Assembly (NCBI GenBank): GCA_015680685.1
Contig: MNCI01013809.1
Location: forward strand, 187,816 to 249,815
Direction: 5' to 3'
Source of the DNA: Gnetum montanum
Taxonomy: Eukaryota > Streptophyta > Gnetopsida > Gnetales > Gnetaceae
DNA: 62,000 bases
A program made the position numbers and the translations under genes. The notes beneath the pieces were generated by a model. The model saw only the letters and a program-made list of their open reading frames with translations, was not told where the DNA came from and made no database searches. Positions 46,801 to 57,876 of this stretch are shown here, piece after piece (within the stretch, counting starts at the first letter, position 1; each line of letters opens with the position of its first letter).

Positions 46801-46808
46801 TTTTTATA
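46801..46808 (-). promoter_or_regulatory. TATA box of C 5' LTR
   Basis: TATAAAAA on the element strand, same position as in the 3' LTR. Presumed start region for genomic RNA running leftwards through gag. Confidence 0.65.
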
Positions 46809-46894
46809 CCGGTTGTTATGCTAGACTCGGGTTGGGAGACACGTGGCGCATTGTCTGGGTGCATACAATTTACAAATGTATAAAATATTGCATC

Positions 46895-47395
46895 CGCTGG
46901 GCGTATATGCTGGGCGTATACGCTGGGCGTATATGCCGTATCAGGTCGGAGTATACGCTGGGCGTATATGCTGGATGTGCTGAGCATGTGTGAACGTGGG
47001 TGGAGATGCTGAGTGCTGGGCGTATACGCTAGGCATATATGCTGGTGAATGTTGGGCGTATACGCTGATGGATGCTAGGCGTATATGTTGGTGAATGCTG
47101 GGCGTATACGCTGACGGATGCCCACTTGCTTCAATCCTTACTCTTCGGTGTTATCTTCATGCTATCATTGGAGATTTTGTCATCGAGCGTACGCATCTGC
47201 AGTACCTGAGCATGTACGCTGGAGTGACGGGCGTATACGCTGTAGAGTGCCAGGTGTGTACGCTGCAGTGGCGGGTGTATACACTGTAGAGTGCCAGGCG
47301 TATACGCTGGAGTGGCGGGCGTATACACTGTAGAGTGCCAAGCATATACGCTAGGCGTATATGCTGTAGGTGTGAACTTGGGCGTATATGCTGGC
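46895..47395. repeat. Palindrome array in C 5' LTR
   Basis: Close to twenty copies of GGCGTATACGCT and variants, unevenly spaced at roughly 15-40 bp. Several sites that are intact in the 3' LTR are TG/CA variants here and vice versa, as expected for independent CpG decay after insertion. Confidence 0.9.
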
Positions 47396-47541
47396 ATAAT
47401 ATACTTAGTGAAAACCAAGCATTTCAAGCCCCAAGATTGCTGTGTATGACATCTCATGTAGCCGAGGTCGTCCGTGGGTCTCAGGGTTCTTCTTAGTGTC
47501 AGACAAGTACTAAGCTCCGAATTTTGTGGTGTTTCATTATG

Positions 47542-48404
47542 CAACACCGTTATAAATTTCATGCGAGCAAGACACAGTAAACTGGATTTGAAGGAGATAT
47601 ACATGATCCCAGAATATGGGATCTATCTCATGAATAAAAGATGAAAAATATAGTGGAGTTTTACAAAGCTAACTTTGGTTTGGATGAAGTATCCACTACA
47701 AATAAGAAGCTACTCGAATATTTAAACAAGCAAAAGGCCAATCTACCTTGTTCACTAGTCAAATCAGGATGCAAGGCGGTCAAGCCTGAAGCAAAAAACT
47801 TCTCACTATTCTTGTCAGAGTTTCTTCTTCTACTAATATTCTTGCTCGACGTAGCTAGAGTCACTGAACTTGCCAATTTGCTTGAAATGCTCACTCTATT
47901 TTTTGTCCAATTCTTTGCCTCTTTTACATCTTGTTTATCGAGTATTTATAGGATTAGGATCAGGAGATGAACGCGGTTTATACGACGTGTGTCTTGGGCC
48001 CAAAAAATGCTTGTTGGTTGACATACAATAGTTGAAATCTACACCATTATGCTACATTATGTCTTGAAGCATAGTGTAGCATAATCTACCTTTACATTTA
48101 GTGCCACGGGTTGTCTTACGCTTATGCTACCTTGTATTATATTATGCTGTGTTGCGCCACATTACACTGCATAGCGTAACTTAGCGTAACATAGCGAACC
48201 TTAAAAGTTTAACGTGTTAGCAAAGCATGTCTGTTGCTTTCATCGAGTTTTCCTTGGGCTTTTACGCTGCACTACGTAATGTAGCATGACAAGCCTTTAA
48301 CCGAGAGAAATGAACTTTCTGATATGCAAAACATGTTGCGAACCTTTTCCTGAATTGCTGGATCCTGCTAAGTCATTTTGACCTTACAATTTCACAGTCT
48401 TTCA
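47542..48404 (-). repeat. E 3' LTR, proximal part (right of C insertion)
   Basis: Continues the E LTR after the C target site and matches 56948-57809. It has a TATA box (CTATAAATA on the element strand, 47943-47951) and a segment rich in GCGTAAC, GCTAC and GTAGCATAA (48040-48200). It starts on the element strand at TGAAAGACTG (48404). Confidence 0.92.
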
Positions 48405-48470
48405 ATGGCCCCTCTTTGTTGACATTTAGAGGGCATGCCCGAAGAACGTCGAAAAAGAATATGAAACATC
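48393..48470 (-). other. Polypurine tract in an inverted repeat, element E
   Basis: The element strand has AAAGAGGGGCCAT before the LTR. The inner arms CTTTGTTGACATT and AACGTCGAAAAAG are partly eroded. The outer arms are weak. Confidence 0.6.
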
Positions 48471-49610
48471 ATAGAGGTGAAGGCCTCAACGTGTTCATCT
48501 GCAGCTACACACAGGTTGCTCTATCAAGCCTGAGAGTGTGAAGGTGGGAGGGATAAGGAGTATTGGAGGGAGTTACAGTTGCAGAAGAGGGAGGTTTGGG
48601 GAAGACTCAATCATGTGAGCAGGAAGATTACGCTAGCATGTTTGAAGACATCTTCTCATGGGTGTTTTCTCAAGAAGGTATATGGCGAGATTGCACACAA
48701 AGGGCTTTGCATGGGCGAGTTGTGTTATGCCCACTTTTGGCCTGGACGAGTTGTGTTACATCCATCTTGCCTAGCTTTGTCCGTTGATATAGCTTTGATG
48801 AGTTGTGTTACATCCATTTTTTTTTATTCCATGCGGTGAGTTTTATTACGCTAGTTCATGGACCTAATGGTAATACAGGCATGTAAAGCTTTCGTGTATG
48901 CTCATACTGTGTACAAACAGAGGAAAGGGAAAGATGGTCGCAAAGATGAAGAGAAGCGAAAGTGGGCTAAGTTGTCCAATGGAGGGGAAGGTGTGGTCTC
49001 ACTCCCAGATAGCCAGGCTAGTCTAAGTAGCCACCTTAGAACATAGTTGACACCTTGATCCCCTGAGTGAATGCATTTTCTGAACAACGCCATCATAGAA
49101 AGTGACCTGTAAACACAACAGAAAACAAAGAAGGACATGGACCACCTTAATCACTTGGGATGTTGTTGAAAAAAGCACCGCCCATAGTGAGAAAGAGAGA
49201 GAGCCATCGAGAAGGAACCGTAGTAAGAGTCAAGGGTCCCAATGTTGATGCTGCAGTTTGGGAATTTACCGTCATCAATCAGAGTCATTGCATTTAGCTG
49301 GCTGGGCAAAGAACCAGTCAGATGAATCTGCGAGGCTAGAGTCTGAAGGCAACAATGGAAGGAGGCCTCCAAGGCCATGGCTGACCATAGTTCCCTTGGA
49401 GCTTCAGATAGTGAAGCTAACCTTAGGAGTTACAGCTATGGAGTTGCTATCGTAGCGTCATCTCCGAGGGGTCAGTATTATGCCTTTCGGCATGTCTGAG
49501 GAATCATTAGGATGCCGAGATGGTGGCAATTCTGGGTCGGTCCCAATGTTCCACCTGCTCCATCTAGTAGGGATGCTATGCAAGAGTGATCACACTCACT
49601 TGTTCTATGC
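48471..49610 (-). other. E distal 3' UTR, non-coding
   Basis: Several short frames exist but none looks like a gene. Near-identical to 57877-59015 in F. The segment 49457-49545 is the block shared with A's 3' UTR. Confidence 0.6.
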
Positions 49611-49614
49611 AGTG

Positions 49615-50000
49615 TTGATTGGTAGTTTCTAGTTTTACATCCTGGTAGACTGTCGTTGCTGGCTTTAAGTCCCAGCAGACCATGGTCCCAATTTAAAGTC
49701 TGGGTGGACTGTAGTGTGCTATTTTTGCATCGTAGCGAATGGTGGAAGAGCTAATTTATGGTCTCAACGGACCATGCTATGGGTGTCAGTTTTATGTCAT
49801 GACCCAGTGACAAGTCTGTGCTAGTTTTACATCTCAGCAGATGAATGCTTACCTTACCAGTTTTAGCAACATGGTGGACGGTCAAAGATCTTGCCAGTTT
49901 AGTGTCATGGCAGACACATGCAAAGAGTGGAAATTTTATGTCGTAGCAAATGTGTACAACTTTGCCAGTTTTATGTCATAGCAGATGATTGTTACCTGAT
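49615..50000 (-). repeat. E 3' UTR tandem repeat array
   Basis: About eleven diverged units of AGTTTTATGTC-ATAGCAGAC / AGTTTAGTGTC-ATGGCAGAC type after integrase. GTC/GAC arms are kept in most. Confidence 0.82.
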
Positions 50001-50019
50001 GTTAGTACCGAGCTTGTAG

Positions 50020-53000
50020 CTAGATGTGGTACCGTTTCAGGTACATGTGGTTCACTAGGCTTTGTAGATCGTTGCCATTGTTATCTGCTAGTTTGAATTC
50101 CCCGTTACCGTATGCATTAAGGACCAAGAAAGGACCCTCCCAATTTGCAGATAATTTGCCCACTGGTTCATGAACAGCCTTAAGGACCAAGTCTCGTTCC
50201 TTGATTAGCTACTGATGTAGGTTATGTCGGTGCTTCTATCTCTACTTGTCTTGATATTTGTCAATAGTGTCAAGCATTTGAATTTGCTTCTCCTCTACTA
50301 AGTCTAAATCTGCAATTCTGGACTCGTTGTTTTAAGACTCATTTATAACTATGGAAAGGAACATCCACAGTGAAGGAATCTATAATTCTAAGGGAAACAC
50401 TCCTTCAGATCCATAGACTAGGCTATAGGGCATCCTTTTTGTAGTTGTTTTGCATGTCGTCCGATACGCCCATAGCACATAGAGGATTTTTTCGTGCCAT
50501 CACCTTTTATTGCTTTTGAGCATCTTTTTGAATAAGTTGATGACTATTTTTTTTGTTGCTTCAGCTTGACCATTTGCCTATGGGTAGTAAGATGAGGAAA
50601 ACGATTGTCTAATACCAAGGTGACTACAAAAAGATTTGGTTTCGACACTACTAAATTGTGGTCCGTTGTCGGTCACAATAGTCATAGGAAGCCCAAATCT
50701 GGTTACTATGTTATCTACGATGAAGTGGAAAACCTGTTGGGATGTGATCTTCCATAGAGGAATAGCTTCGACTAACTTCGTGAAATATTCAGTGACAGTG
50801 ATAATGAAGCTATGTCCTGTGGAAGATTTAGGATTGATGGGGCCCATGATGTCTACTCCCAATCGTTGGAACGACCAAGTAATCTATGTAATATGCAACT
50901 TAGTTGGTGACACTTGTATTAAGTTTATGTAATGTTGACACGTGTCACATGTCTTAACCTTATTAAGGCAGTCCTTTTCCATGTGCAGTCAGTAATACCC
51001 TAAGCATCTGATTTTAGCAGCCCTGGCTCGTGGAGCTACGTGTCCTCCACATAGCCCTTTGTGGACTTCGCTAACTATTGTCTGTGTTTGATCGTTGTTA
51101 ACATAGGTTAACAATACTCCATCAAAAGAGTGTCTACACATAGTACTATCTCCAATGATGACGTATTTCCTTGCATTCTTACGAACTATGTCTTTCTGTG
51201 CGGATGTTAGCTCGTGCGGTGGTTCACCATGCAAAAGGTAAGTCTTAATGTCATCGTACCATTCTGGCATGCCTCCCGAGCTTAGTGAATAGATTTGCAC
51301 CGCTTGGATGATAGGATCTGTACATTCCGTCATCAAAGCATGCAAGGTGGCAAATAGATGTGGTGAAACTTTTAAGGCTAGTGTGGCTAATTCATTGGCG
51401 ACTGTGTTTTCATTACGTGGCATGTGTTGGATGTCGATCGCCATGAATTGTTTCAAAAGATCTTTAGCCATATCACAGTAGGGCTGTAGATGTGTAGCCT
51501 TGCAAGTGTAGACTCCTATGATCTAATTAATCATGAGCATCAAGTTGCCCTAGATTGCTAGGTGTTGAACATTGAGTTCTCTGGCTCTTAATAGTCCCCT
51601 AAGAAGCCCCTCGTACTCTGCCACGTTGTATGTACAGGAAAATGCCAGGCAGTAGCCAATGGGTGAACATCTTCAGGGGATAGAGTGATGACGGTGGAAG
51701 CACTGCTGCCCCTAGTGGTTGAGGCTCCATCAAAATATAACGTAGCCTTGGGGCCTATTGTTACAGGGCTTAAACTATGTACAGACTTGTTGGGAAATTC
51801 GGGTTCCATTGTAGCATGATCGCTAATAGGTGACGCTACCAACTGATCAGCTATAGCTTGATCCTTCATGAACAATTGTCCAATATAATGTAAATCGAAT
51901 TCAGCCGTTATAGCCTTCCAACGAGCTATCCTACTATTCTCATACAAGTTTTTTGAGATGGCTCTCAGAACGTTGCTTTTACAAATTACATTAGCTTGGC
52001 TGCGGAAAAGATAGTGTCTACACTTTTTAGGTGCAAAAACTAATGCCAAACAGTTACGCTCTACTTCGTTATACCTTGTTTCGTATGCAAATAGAGTGTG
52101 AATCAAGTAGTAGATAGGATCTTCTGATCCATCATTCCTTTTTTGGCATAATAACGTAGCTATAGACACGTCTGAGCTTGCCAGGTAAATATAAAATGGC
52201 TGGTCCCTTTGTGGTGGGAAAACCGTTGGCAGGTGTTGCAGTTCCTGTTTTAAGCTATCAAATGCATGCTGGCAGTCATCGGTCCATTCAAAATTGATGC
52301 CCTTCTTAAGTAAGTGTTGCATAGGGTACAGTTTGTCTGTTAATCTCGAAATGAACCACCTAATGAATTATAGCCTCCCGTGCAACCCGCGTAATTCTTT
52401 GAGATTTGTGGTTGGTGTTAAACTGACGATGGATTTAACCTTGTCTGGGTTGACTCGGATGCCAGTCTTTGATACCACAAACCCCAGCATGCATTCGGTT
52501 TTGACTTTGAATATGCACTTCCTTGGGTTGAGCCACAGGTCATGCTTGAGACATCATTTAAGGACCAACTCCAAATCATCTACATGATCTTATGACTTCA
52601 TAGACTTGACAGCTATGTCATCTATGTAGTCGTTTAATCTCTCTAAGAGGTAGTCACTAAAGATATATCTCATAGCACGTTGATATGTTGCTCGAGCGTT
52701 CTTTGGCCCGAAAGGCATCATAGTATAACAGAAAGTCCCCCAAGGGGTCATGAATGTTGTAGTTAATTGATGTTCTAGGTTGATATGAATTTGATTATAA
52801 CCTAAAAAACCATCCATGAAGGATAGTAACGCATGACCAACTGTTGTATCGATGAGTTGGTCAATACTCGGTAGCTGGAAATTGTCTTTAATCGTAGCCT
52901 TATTTAGGTCATGGAAGTCTATGCAGATGCATATTCCTCCCATTTTCTTAGAGATGACCAAAATATTCGACACCCAATCTAAATAATCAACCATGTGAAT

Positions 53001-53486
53001 GAAACCAGCTTGGTATAGCTTGGTGATCTCATTACGCACTACAAATGCTATTTCAGGCTTAATCTTTCACACCTTCGGTTTAACTGTCTTGACGTGTGGG
53101 TCTAAAACTATGTTATGTTGTATTAGCCTCGGGTCTAGACCTAGCATATCTTCGTACGACCACGCGAATACAACAACGTTAGCCTGGAGCACTTGCACTA
53201 TGTCATTTTGCATCTTTTGACTAAGGAGAGAACTAATTTTTAGTGTTTTACCTTCACCTTTGTGCGTAACTATAGGGGCCTCATCAAGGGGATCCTTGTT
53301 CACACCACCAACCTCTGGATCTAAGGTTTGGGCAAGGTGTTCTGGCCAATCTGTGGACATTTTTGACAATACTATGGTTGCATCACAAAGGGAAGTGTCT
53401 GTTTCTATTAGTGCATGATCAAACTGTCTAATGACTTTCCCATATGGGCTTGTTAGGGCTAGGGATGCAGATAAGGTTGCGTCCAT
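50020..53486 (-). pseudogene. pol: E pol remnant: RT, two RNase H segments, integrase
   Basis: ATG at 53484-53486; TAG at 50020-50022. RT runs from about 53200 to 52590, with VSNILVISKK, CIDFHDLN, SFMDGFLGYN and YIDDIAVKS. The first RNase H-like segment is in 52322-51600. The second (about 51760-51350) is interrupted near 51500. The integrase zinc finger is near 51100-50950, then VDIMGP and IVTDNGPQFSS inside 50862-50578. The catalytic Glu (QAEAT) is intact, but the Gln of the preceding YYPQ motif is a TAG. Stops are scattered throughout. Confidence 0.9.
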
Positions 53487-53515
53487 CTACCAAAATATCC
53501 TGCAAAATCGTCAAA
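53487..53515 (-). promoter_or_regulatory. Candidate 3' splice site before E pol ATG
   Basis: Element strand GATTTTGCAG, then 13 bases to the ATG. Equivalent to the CAG sites of C and D. Confidence 0.4.
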
Positions 53516-53571
53516 TGGAAGACTGTTACATTGCTTTACTATTGAAGTGATAAAAATTTCTCACTTTCTAA

Positions 53572-53830
53572 AGAAGTTGCCAATTTAAGATCTTAGTGGA
53601 CTGTTACTAGCATGCACAATTCACAAGAGAACAGTGAGACAAGTTTCTTGGACACAAGCATGAGACTTTTGTAAATTGAGGTGAAATGGGTAACAGGCAT
53701 GTTTAGCGTATTGGGGCAATGGATTCAAAATTTTTCACAAATCGTAGTTAATGTGACCGAGTTATGAAGTGGTATGCTGTTCATTAGTTTAAGGTTGTTT
53801 CAGACTATAATCAATACGATATCTATGAGA
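53572..53830 (-). repeat. E repeat remnants between antisense gene and RT
   Basis: Two or three degenerate units (CAATTTAAGATCTTAGTGGAC near 53580, AGTTTAAGGTTGTTTCAGAC near 53787), in the same location as the C and D arrays. Confidence 0.5.
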
Positions 53831-53943
53831 TTAATGCTCCGATCTTCACGCTTCATGTCATACTGATAGGCTAGTGTTTTCGGGAAGATTTGGAATAATT
53901 CCCCACTGTTCGGACGTAGAATTAGCTAGTTTCAAGTGCTATG

Positions 53944-53951
53944 TCTATAAA
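53944..53951 (+). promoter_or_regulatory. Possible TATA box of E antisense gene
   Basis: CTATAAAT about 135 bp before the proposed ATG at 54083. Same strand and relative place as the TATA box in C. Confidence 0.4.
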
Positions 53952-54082
53952 TTTGTGATTCATGCTTAAAACAGACCCAGATATCATTTTTTTCGAACTT
54001 TGCTATAGTGACAGCAAGGCAGAGATATGGTGTAAATAGACAATTTCATCAAAACTTGCTCAATTGTGGTTCGCTTGCAACC

Positions 54083-55850
54083 ATGACACCTAAAGTCAGA
54101 GGGAAGAACACAAAATTTTCCAAGATAGACGAAGTGCAGGAGAGTTTGCAGCGGGTTTCGCAGGCCCGGGTCAAGACTCGGGAAGTTTCTTCATTCAACC
54201 GATGTGTCTCTTGTCATCCTCCTATGCAATCATTCTTTCTTTACTGTAATGTTGCAATCATACCTGTTTCTGCAAGCTAGGTGTTCATAGATTGTTATTT
54301 TATCTTCATTTTCACTGCTAGAAGTGGATCTTGTATTATCGTAGGGGTTTTAGTAGGGTTTGGTAATTCTTTGCAAATGTAGTGTATACCTAAAATTGTT
54401 TCTGTATGTAGCGTTTTTAGGGTTGTGTCGCCTCACCCGTAAGGGTTGCATGTTCCGCTGGAATAATACGCACTACTACTTTTATCACCATTGTCAAGGA
54501 CAAACCTTGAACCATTACAAGGGTTTAGGCGATTTTAGTAGTGCATTTCCAACATCAACCTTTGATTTTCTGGAAGTCCAGAAGACCCTAATGTCACGAG
54601 ATAGGTGTTTATGTCTAAGATGTTGGTTTAATTGTAATGTGTTTTATTGTACAGGGTTACGCCCAAGCCTGTCCTAATTGTTTTGGACATTTTGGACGTT
54701 CTATGTTGCCTACATGCTCCCATGGCCCATGTTCCTCCTCCTCATGCTCGTATGTAGGAGAAGGCAATATGGTTTCAAAGAGGGGCATGAGAGTTTCTAC
54801 AATTCCTATTGCATAACTTTAGCATCATGGTCTGGTCACATTTGCCAACTGATGAAGCCTTTGCCATTCTGGAGATGCTACTGGTCGGGTCGATGCAGGG
54901 CATCGTAGAATTTTTGGTTGATCGCGCAATTGAGACTAAATGGGCACAAGACCACAAGTAGAGTGCTAAGGGCTTGTGGAATTTGGCTTGGATCTAGGAT
55001 ATGCCTAGGTTTAACTATTATCATGCCTACAATACCCTGTTTGTGGCTTGCCATTTGACGACCTACTTCCTAAACCCACCTGGCGTCATGTACTACGCAG
55101 GCAGGTAAGCGTTTCTGTAGCAAACGCAATGTGTCAAATAATGTTTAATTTGTGTTAAGAATAAAGCATTGTCTGTATTGTGGTGCATATTTTTCATTAA
55201 TGACAGTGGTCTCCTGGGCAAGAAAGATACATTGGCTGTGGTCGAAAGGGCCATAAGGGAGTTTACCTCTACCAGCAATGTGCAAGCTGGGGTCATGGGA
55301 TAGCTGGCATTCGAAATTCCACACTATCCCACTTGTTATGTTGATTTTTTCATGAGGTGTAAGCACCTCGAATGGCTAGATAGTGATTGGACTTTGGATT
55401 GTCCTCTCACCACCATAGATGTGCAAGTGAAGGTTCCCCCATTCCCTTTGACATTTGGAGAGGGTAAATACTATTGTGATGTTTAGTTGTACAGAGTTGC
55501 AAACTAAGTGCGGTGTGTAAGATTGTCTAATTTTGTTACATTGCTGTTTTGTGTTGTCAGTCAAGGAATCGTGGGAAATTACGATTATGGCTTCCAGTCG
55601 TGAGGCAAGCAGCATTTTCTTCCGTTACAATGACATAAAAGAGGCACAATGTTGGCTTGGCCACAGAGCGGCCCCAGCTGCATTAACCCATAGTCTTCGG
55701 GAGGCTAGAATGATGGACCTTTTTTTGGCCATAACCCCCGATGTTACTGCAGGCTAAATGCTAACTCTAGTCAACTCCTTCAGTGAAGATGCTGAGCATC
55801 TTTGCATACACATACGCAACGTTCACGTGAATTTTGACATAGATGCTCAA
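54083..55850 (+). pseudogene. Antisense gene in E, truncated (HAD/FCP1-like)
   Basis: Exon 1 from ATG 54083 (Lys-rich start, donor uncertain near 54200). Exon 2, 54655-55104, exactly 450 bp, ends GGCAG/GTAAGC. Exon 3, 55207-55463. Exon 4 from 55561 is cut at about 55850 by the deletion that joins it to gag. Phases agree at 2/3 and 3/4. Exon 2 keeps the motif I Asp (LIVLDILDVL), then EFLQFLLHNF, IMVWS, NTLF and NPPG. It is the copy closest to a normal HAD motif I, although the later acidic pair is missing. In-frame stops: two near 54770-54790, one near 54995, one in exon 3, one in exon 4. Exon 4 keeps MMDLFLAITPDVTAG and LVNSFSE, which match the helical region of C and D. Confidence 0.68.
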
Positions 55851-56432
55851 TGAAATGGTGGGTATGGGTACATGCGTTTGAGAGCTTTTGATTGCATTGA
55901 GAGGCATAGTCTCTCCCAATAAAGGATGAAATAATGGATTCCCATACGTATGGGGGCTGAGGGTATGATACGAATCCACATGTTTAGATTGGGCTGCGAC
56001 TTCATCCTCTTACTCTTCATTTTGAGGTTCCACAACAGATTGATGTGAAGTTTGATTCCTAGCCATAAGAGGTTGTGACAAGAGCTCGTGATAGTGTTCG
56101 GTGAGCGGGATGAGGTCATATGAAGTAGGAATGAAATCTTGAGCCCCTTTGTAAATCAATTCATAATTTCTCTTCGCTTCCAGTTTGGCTCTGTCAACGG
56201 CTAATTTCGCCTGGATTTTGATGCAAATGAAATTATATTTCTTGGGCGTGAAGATGGTGAATGGGGGATCCATACTCTGTAGTGTCAATGAGTGACGAGA
56301 TGGTCCCTGATGACTTATTGTGCTGAGGGCAACTGTGGACTTGGCAACGGTGAAGGGACTCAAGGTTGTAATAATGAGATCTGTAGCGGACATGGCAGTA
56401 TTGGTGGCATGCATAGAGTTCATTTTCTGCAC
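55850..56432 (-). pseudogene. gag: E gag N-terminal remnant
   Basis: The segment 56432-56010 is open and matches the N-terminal part of C gag: YNFICIKIQAKLAVD (C has QAGLAVD), then YELIYKGAQDF and YDLIPLTEHYHELL. After a stop it continues to about 55850, where the sequence changes to antisense-gene exon 4. Capsid, zinc knuckle and protease are absent. Confidence 0.82.
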
Positions 56433-56655
56433 GGATCGATAGTAATAATGACAAGTGCAAAAATTTCAAAGGTGATGATAAGATAAAGCTAAAATTGGGC
56501 TTTCTACCCTGCAGGATTCTAGAGGAATTGTCACAGTAACCAATTTGTACTGCACGATTTCGTAAACCACCATGGAGGTATTACGTTCACATTGGTCAAA
56601 AATGGGTATAGATAGCTTACAGGGTTACCCATAAAATGTGGATCGGAGCTTTAGG
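56433..56655 (-). other. E/F 5' leader
   Basis: Short untranslated stretch between gag and the PBS with no repeats like those in C. Nothing coding was seen. Confidence 0.5.
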
Positions 56656-56672
56656 CCCTCCTTCTAACATCA
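56656..56672 (-). other. Primer-binding site of E, tRNA-Leu type
   Basis: Element strand TGATGTTAGAAGGAGGG, six bases after the LTR end. It matches the tRNA-Leu complement TGGTGTCAGAAGTGGG at 12 of 16 positions, with three of the four differences transitions. Confidence 0.55.
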
Positions 56673-56678
56673 AAAAAT

Positions 56679-57809
56679 TGTAACGGCAAAAAAAATTAGT
56701 TGCTAGAGACACCAAGGAATTTCTGTATACACAGTTTTAACCCTGGATTCACGTGAGGGCCGTGCTGAAAGAAAAATGAACCCAAGGTGCCCTGAACGGT
56801 CTTTTCGATCAGACAGGGACTTACTTTATCAGTAAAAATTTGTTAATAGCGAAACGACGATATGATCCGAAGGTTGATCGTGTATTTGCAGGGAAAGCAA
56901 GATTTGTTACTTGACCAAATTTGGGAAAAATGTAATATGAGTTATGCAACACCATTATAAATTTCGTGCGAGAAAGACATAGTAAACTGGATTTGAAAGA
57001 GATATACAGGAACCCAGAATATGGGATCTATCTCATGAATAAAAGATGAAAAATACAACGGAGTTTTACAAAGCTGACTTTGGTTTGGATGAAGTATTTA
57101 CCACAAATAAGAAGCTACTCAAATATTTAAACAAGTAAAAGGCCAATCTACCTTGTTTGCTGGTTGAATCGGGATGCAAGGAGGTCAGGCCTGAAGCAAA
57201 AAACTTCTCGCTGTTCTTGTCAGAGTTTCTTCTTTTGCCAATATTCTTGCTCGACGTAGCTAGATTCACTGAACTTGCCAATCTGCTTGAAATGCTCACT
57301 CTATTTTTTGTCCAATTCTTTGCCTCTTTTACATCTTGTTTATCGGGTATTTATAAGATTAGGGTCAGGAGATGAACGTAGTTTATATGACGTGTGTCCT
57401 GGGCCCACAAAATGCTTGTTGGTTGATGTAAAATAGCTGAAATCTACACCATTACACTACATTATTCCTTGAACCATAGCGTAGTGTAATCTGCCTTTAC
57501 AGTTAGTGCCACGGGCTATCTTACGCTTACACTACCTTGTATTATATTACGCTGCGTTGTGCCACATTACACCGCATAGCGTAACTTAGCGTAACATAGC
57601 GAACCTTCAAAGTTTGACGTGTTATCAAAGCATGTATGTTGCTTTCATCGAGTCTTCCTTGGGATTTTATGCTGCACTACATAATGTAGCATAACAAGCC
57701 TTTGACCGAGAGAAATGAACTTGCTAACATGAACAACATGTTATGAACCTTTGCCTGAATTGTTGGATCTTGCTAAGTCATTTTGACCTTACAATTTCAC
57801 ACTGTTTAA
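56679..57809 (-). repeat. LTR shared by E (5') and F (3'), 1131 bp
   Basis: Intact copy of the E/F LTR. To its left are a PBS and E gag. To its right are the polypurine tract and 3' UTR of F. It therefore serves as 5' LTR of one element and 3' LTR of the next. It contains the uninterrupted version of the C target site (GAGTTATGCAACACC near 56940-56955), a TATA motif (57348-57355) and a GCGTAAC/GCTAC-rich segment (57440-57605). Confidence 0.92.
57348..57355 (-). promoter_or_regulatory. TATA box of E/F LTR
   Basis: TATAAATA on the element strand. Corresponds to 47943-47951 in the split copy. Confidence 0.6.
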
Positions 57810-57876
57810 ATGGCCCCTCTTTGTTGACATTTAGAGGGTGTGCCCGAAGAACATCGACAAAGAATATGAAACAGCA
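57798..57876 (-). other. Polypurine tract in an inverted repeat, element F
   Basis: Inner arms CTTTGTTGACAT and ACATCGACAAAG, outer arms CTGTTT and AAACAG. The outer pair differs from GTGTTT/AAACAC of C and D on both sides. The polypurine tract is AAAGAGGGG on the element strand. Confidence 0.65.

Larger units (their letters stand above)
29284..47536 (-). mobile_element. Element C: complete Tat-clade retrotransposon (18,253 bp)
   Basis: Bounded by LTRs of 1322 bp (left, 3') and 1324 bp (right, 5') with ends TGAAACACC..GGTACA on the element strand. It is flanked by a 5-bp target duplication TTATG (29279-29283 and 47537-47541). The uninterrupted target is visible at 56943-56955 in the sister LTR. 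Element order: 5' LTR, PBS, leader repeats, gag-pro, repeats, antisense gene, repeats, pol, repeats, polypurine inverted repeat, 3' LTR. By eye the LTRs differ at about one base in ten to twelve over their first 240 bp, mostly transitions, so the insertion is not recent. Confidence 0.95.
46213..47536 (-). repeat. C 5' LTR (1324 bp)
   Basis: Partner of 29284-30605. Ends are TGTACC and GGTGTTTCA on the plus strand. The right end abuts TTATG (47537-47541), the second copy of the target duplication. The palindrome array occupies about 46895-47395 and a TATA motif lies at 46801-46808. Confidence 0.95.
48405..56678 (-). mobile_element. Element E internal region, with a large internal deletion
   Basis: 3' UTR, pol, repeats and the first four exons of the antisense gene are followed abruptly (about 55845-55860) by the N-terminal part of gag. 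The rest of the antisense gene, the protease and most of gag are missing. The element shares its 5' LTR (56679-57809) with F and is near-identical to F over 48405-52600, with a constant offset of 9405-9406 bp. Confidence 0.88.

Noticed and set aside
48563-48839. Short frames in the E and F 3' UTRs (also 57984-58244)
   Set aside because: Different lengths and frames between the two near-identical copies. No start context or domain.
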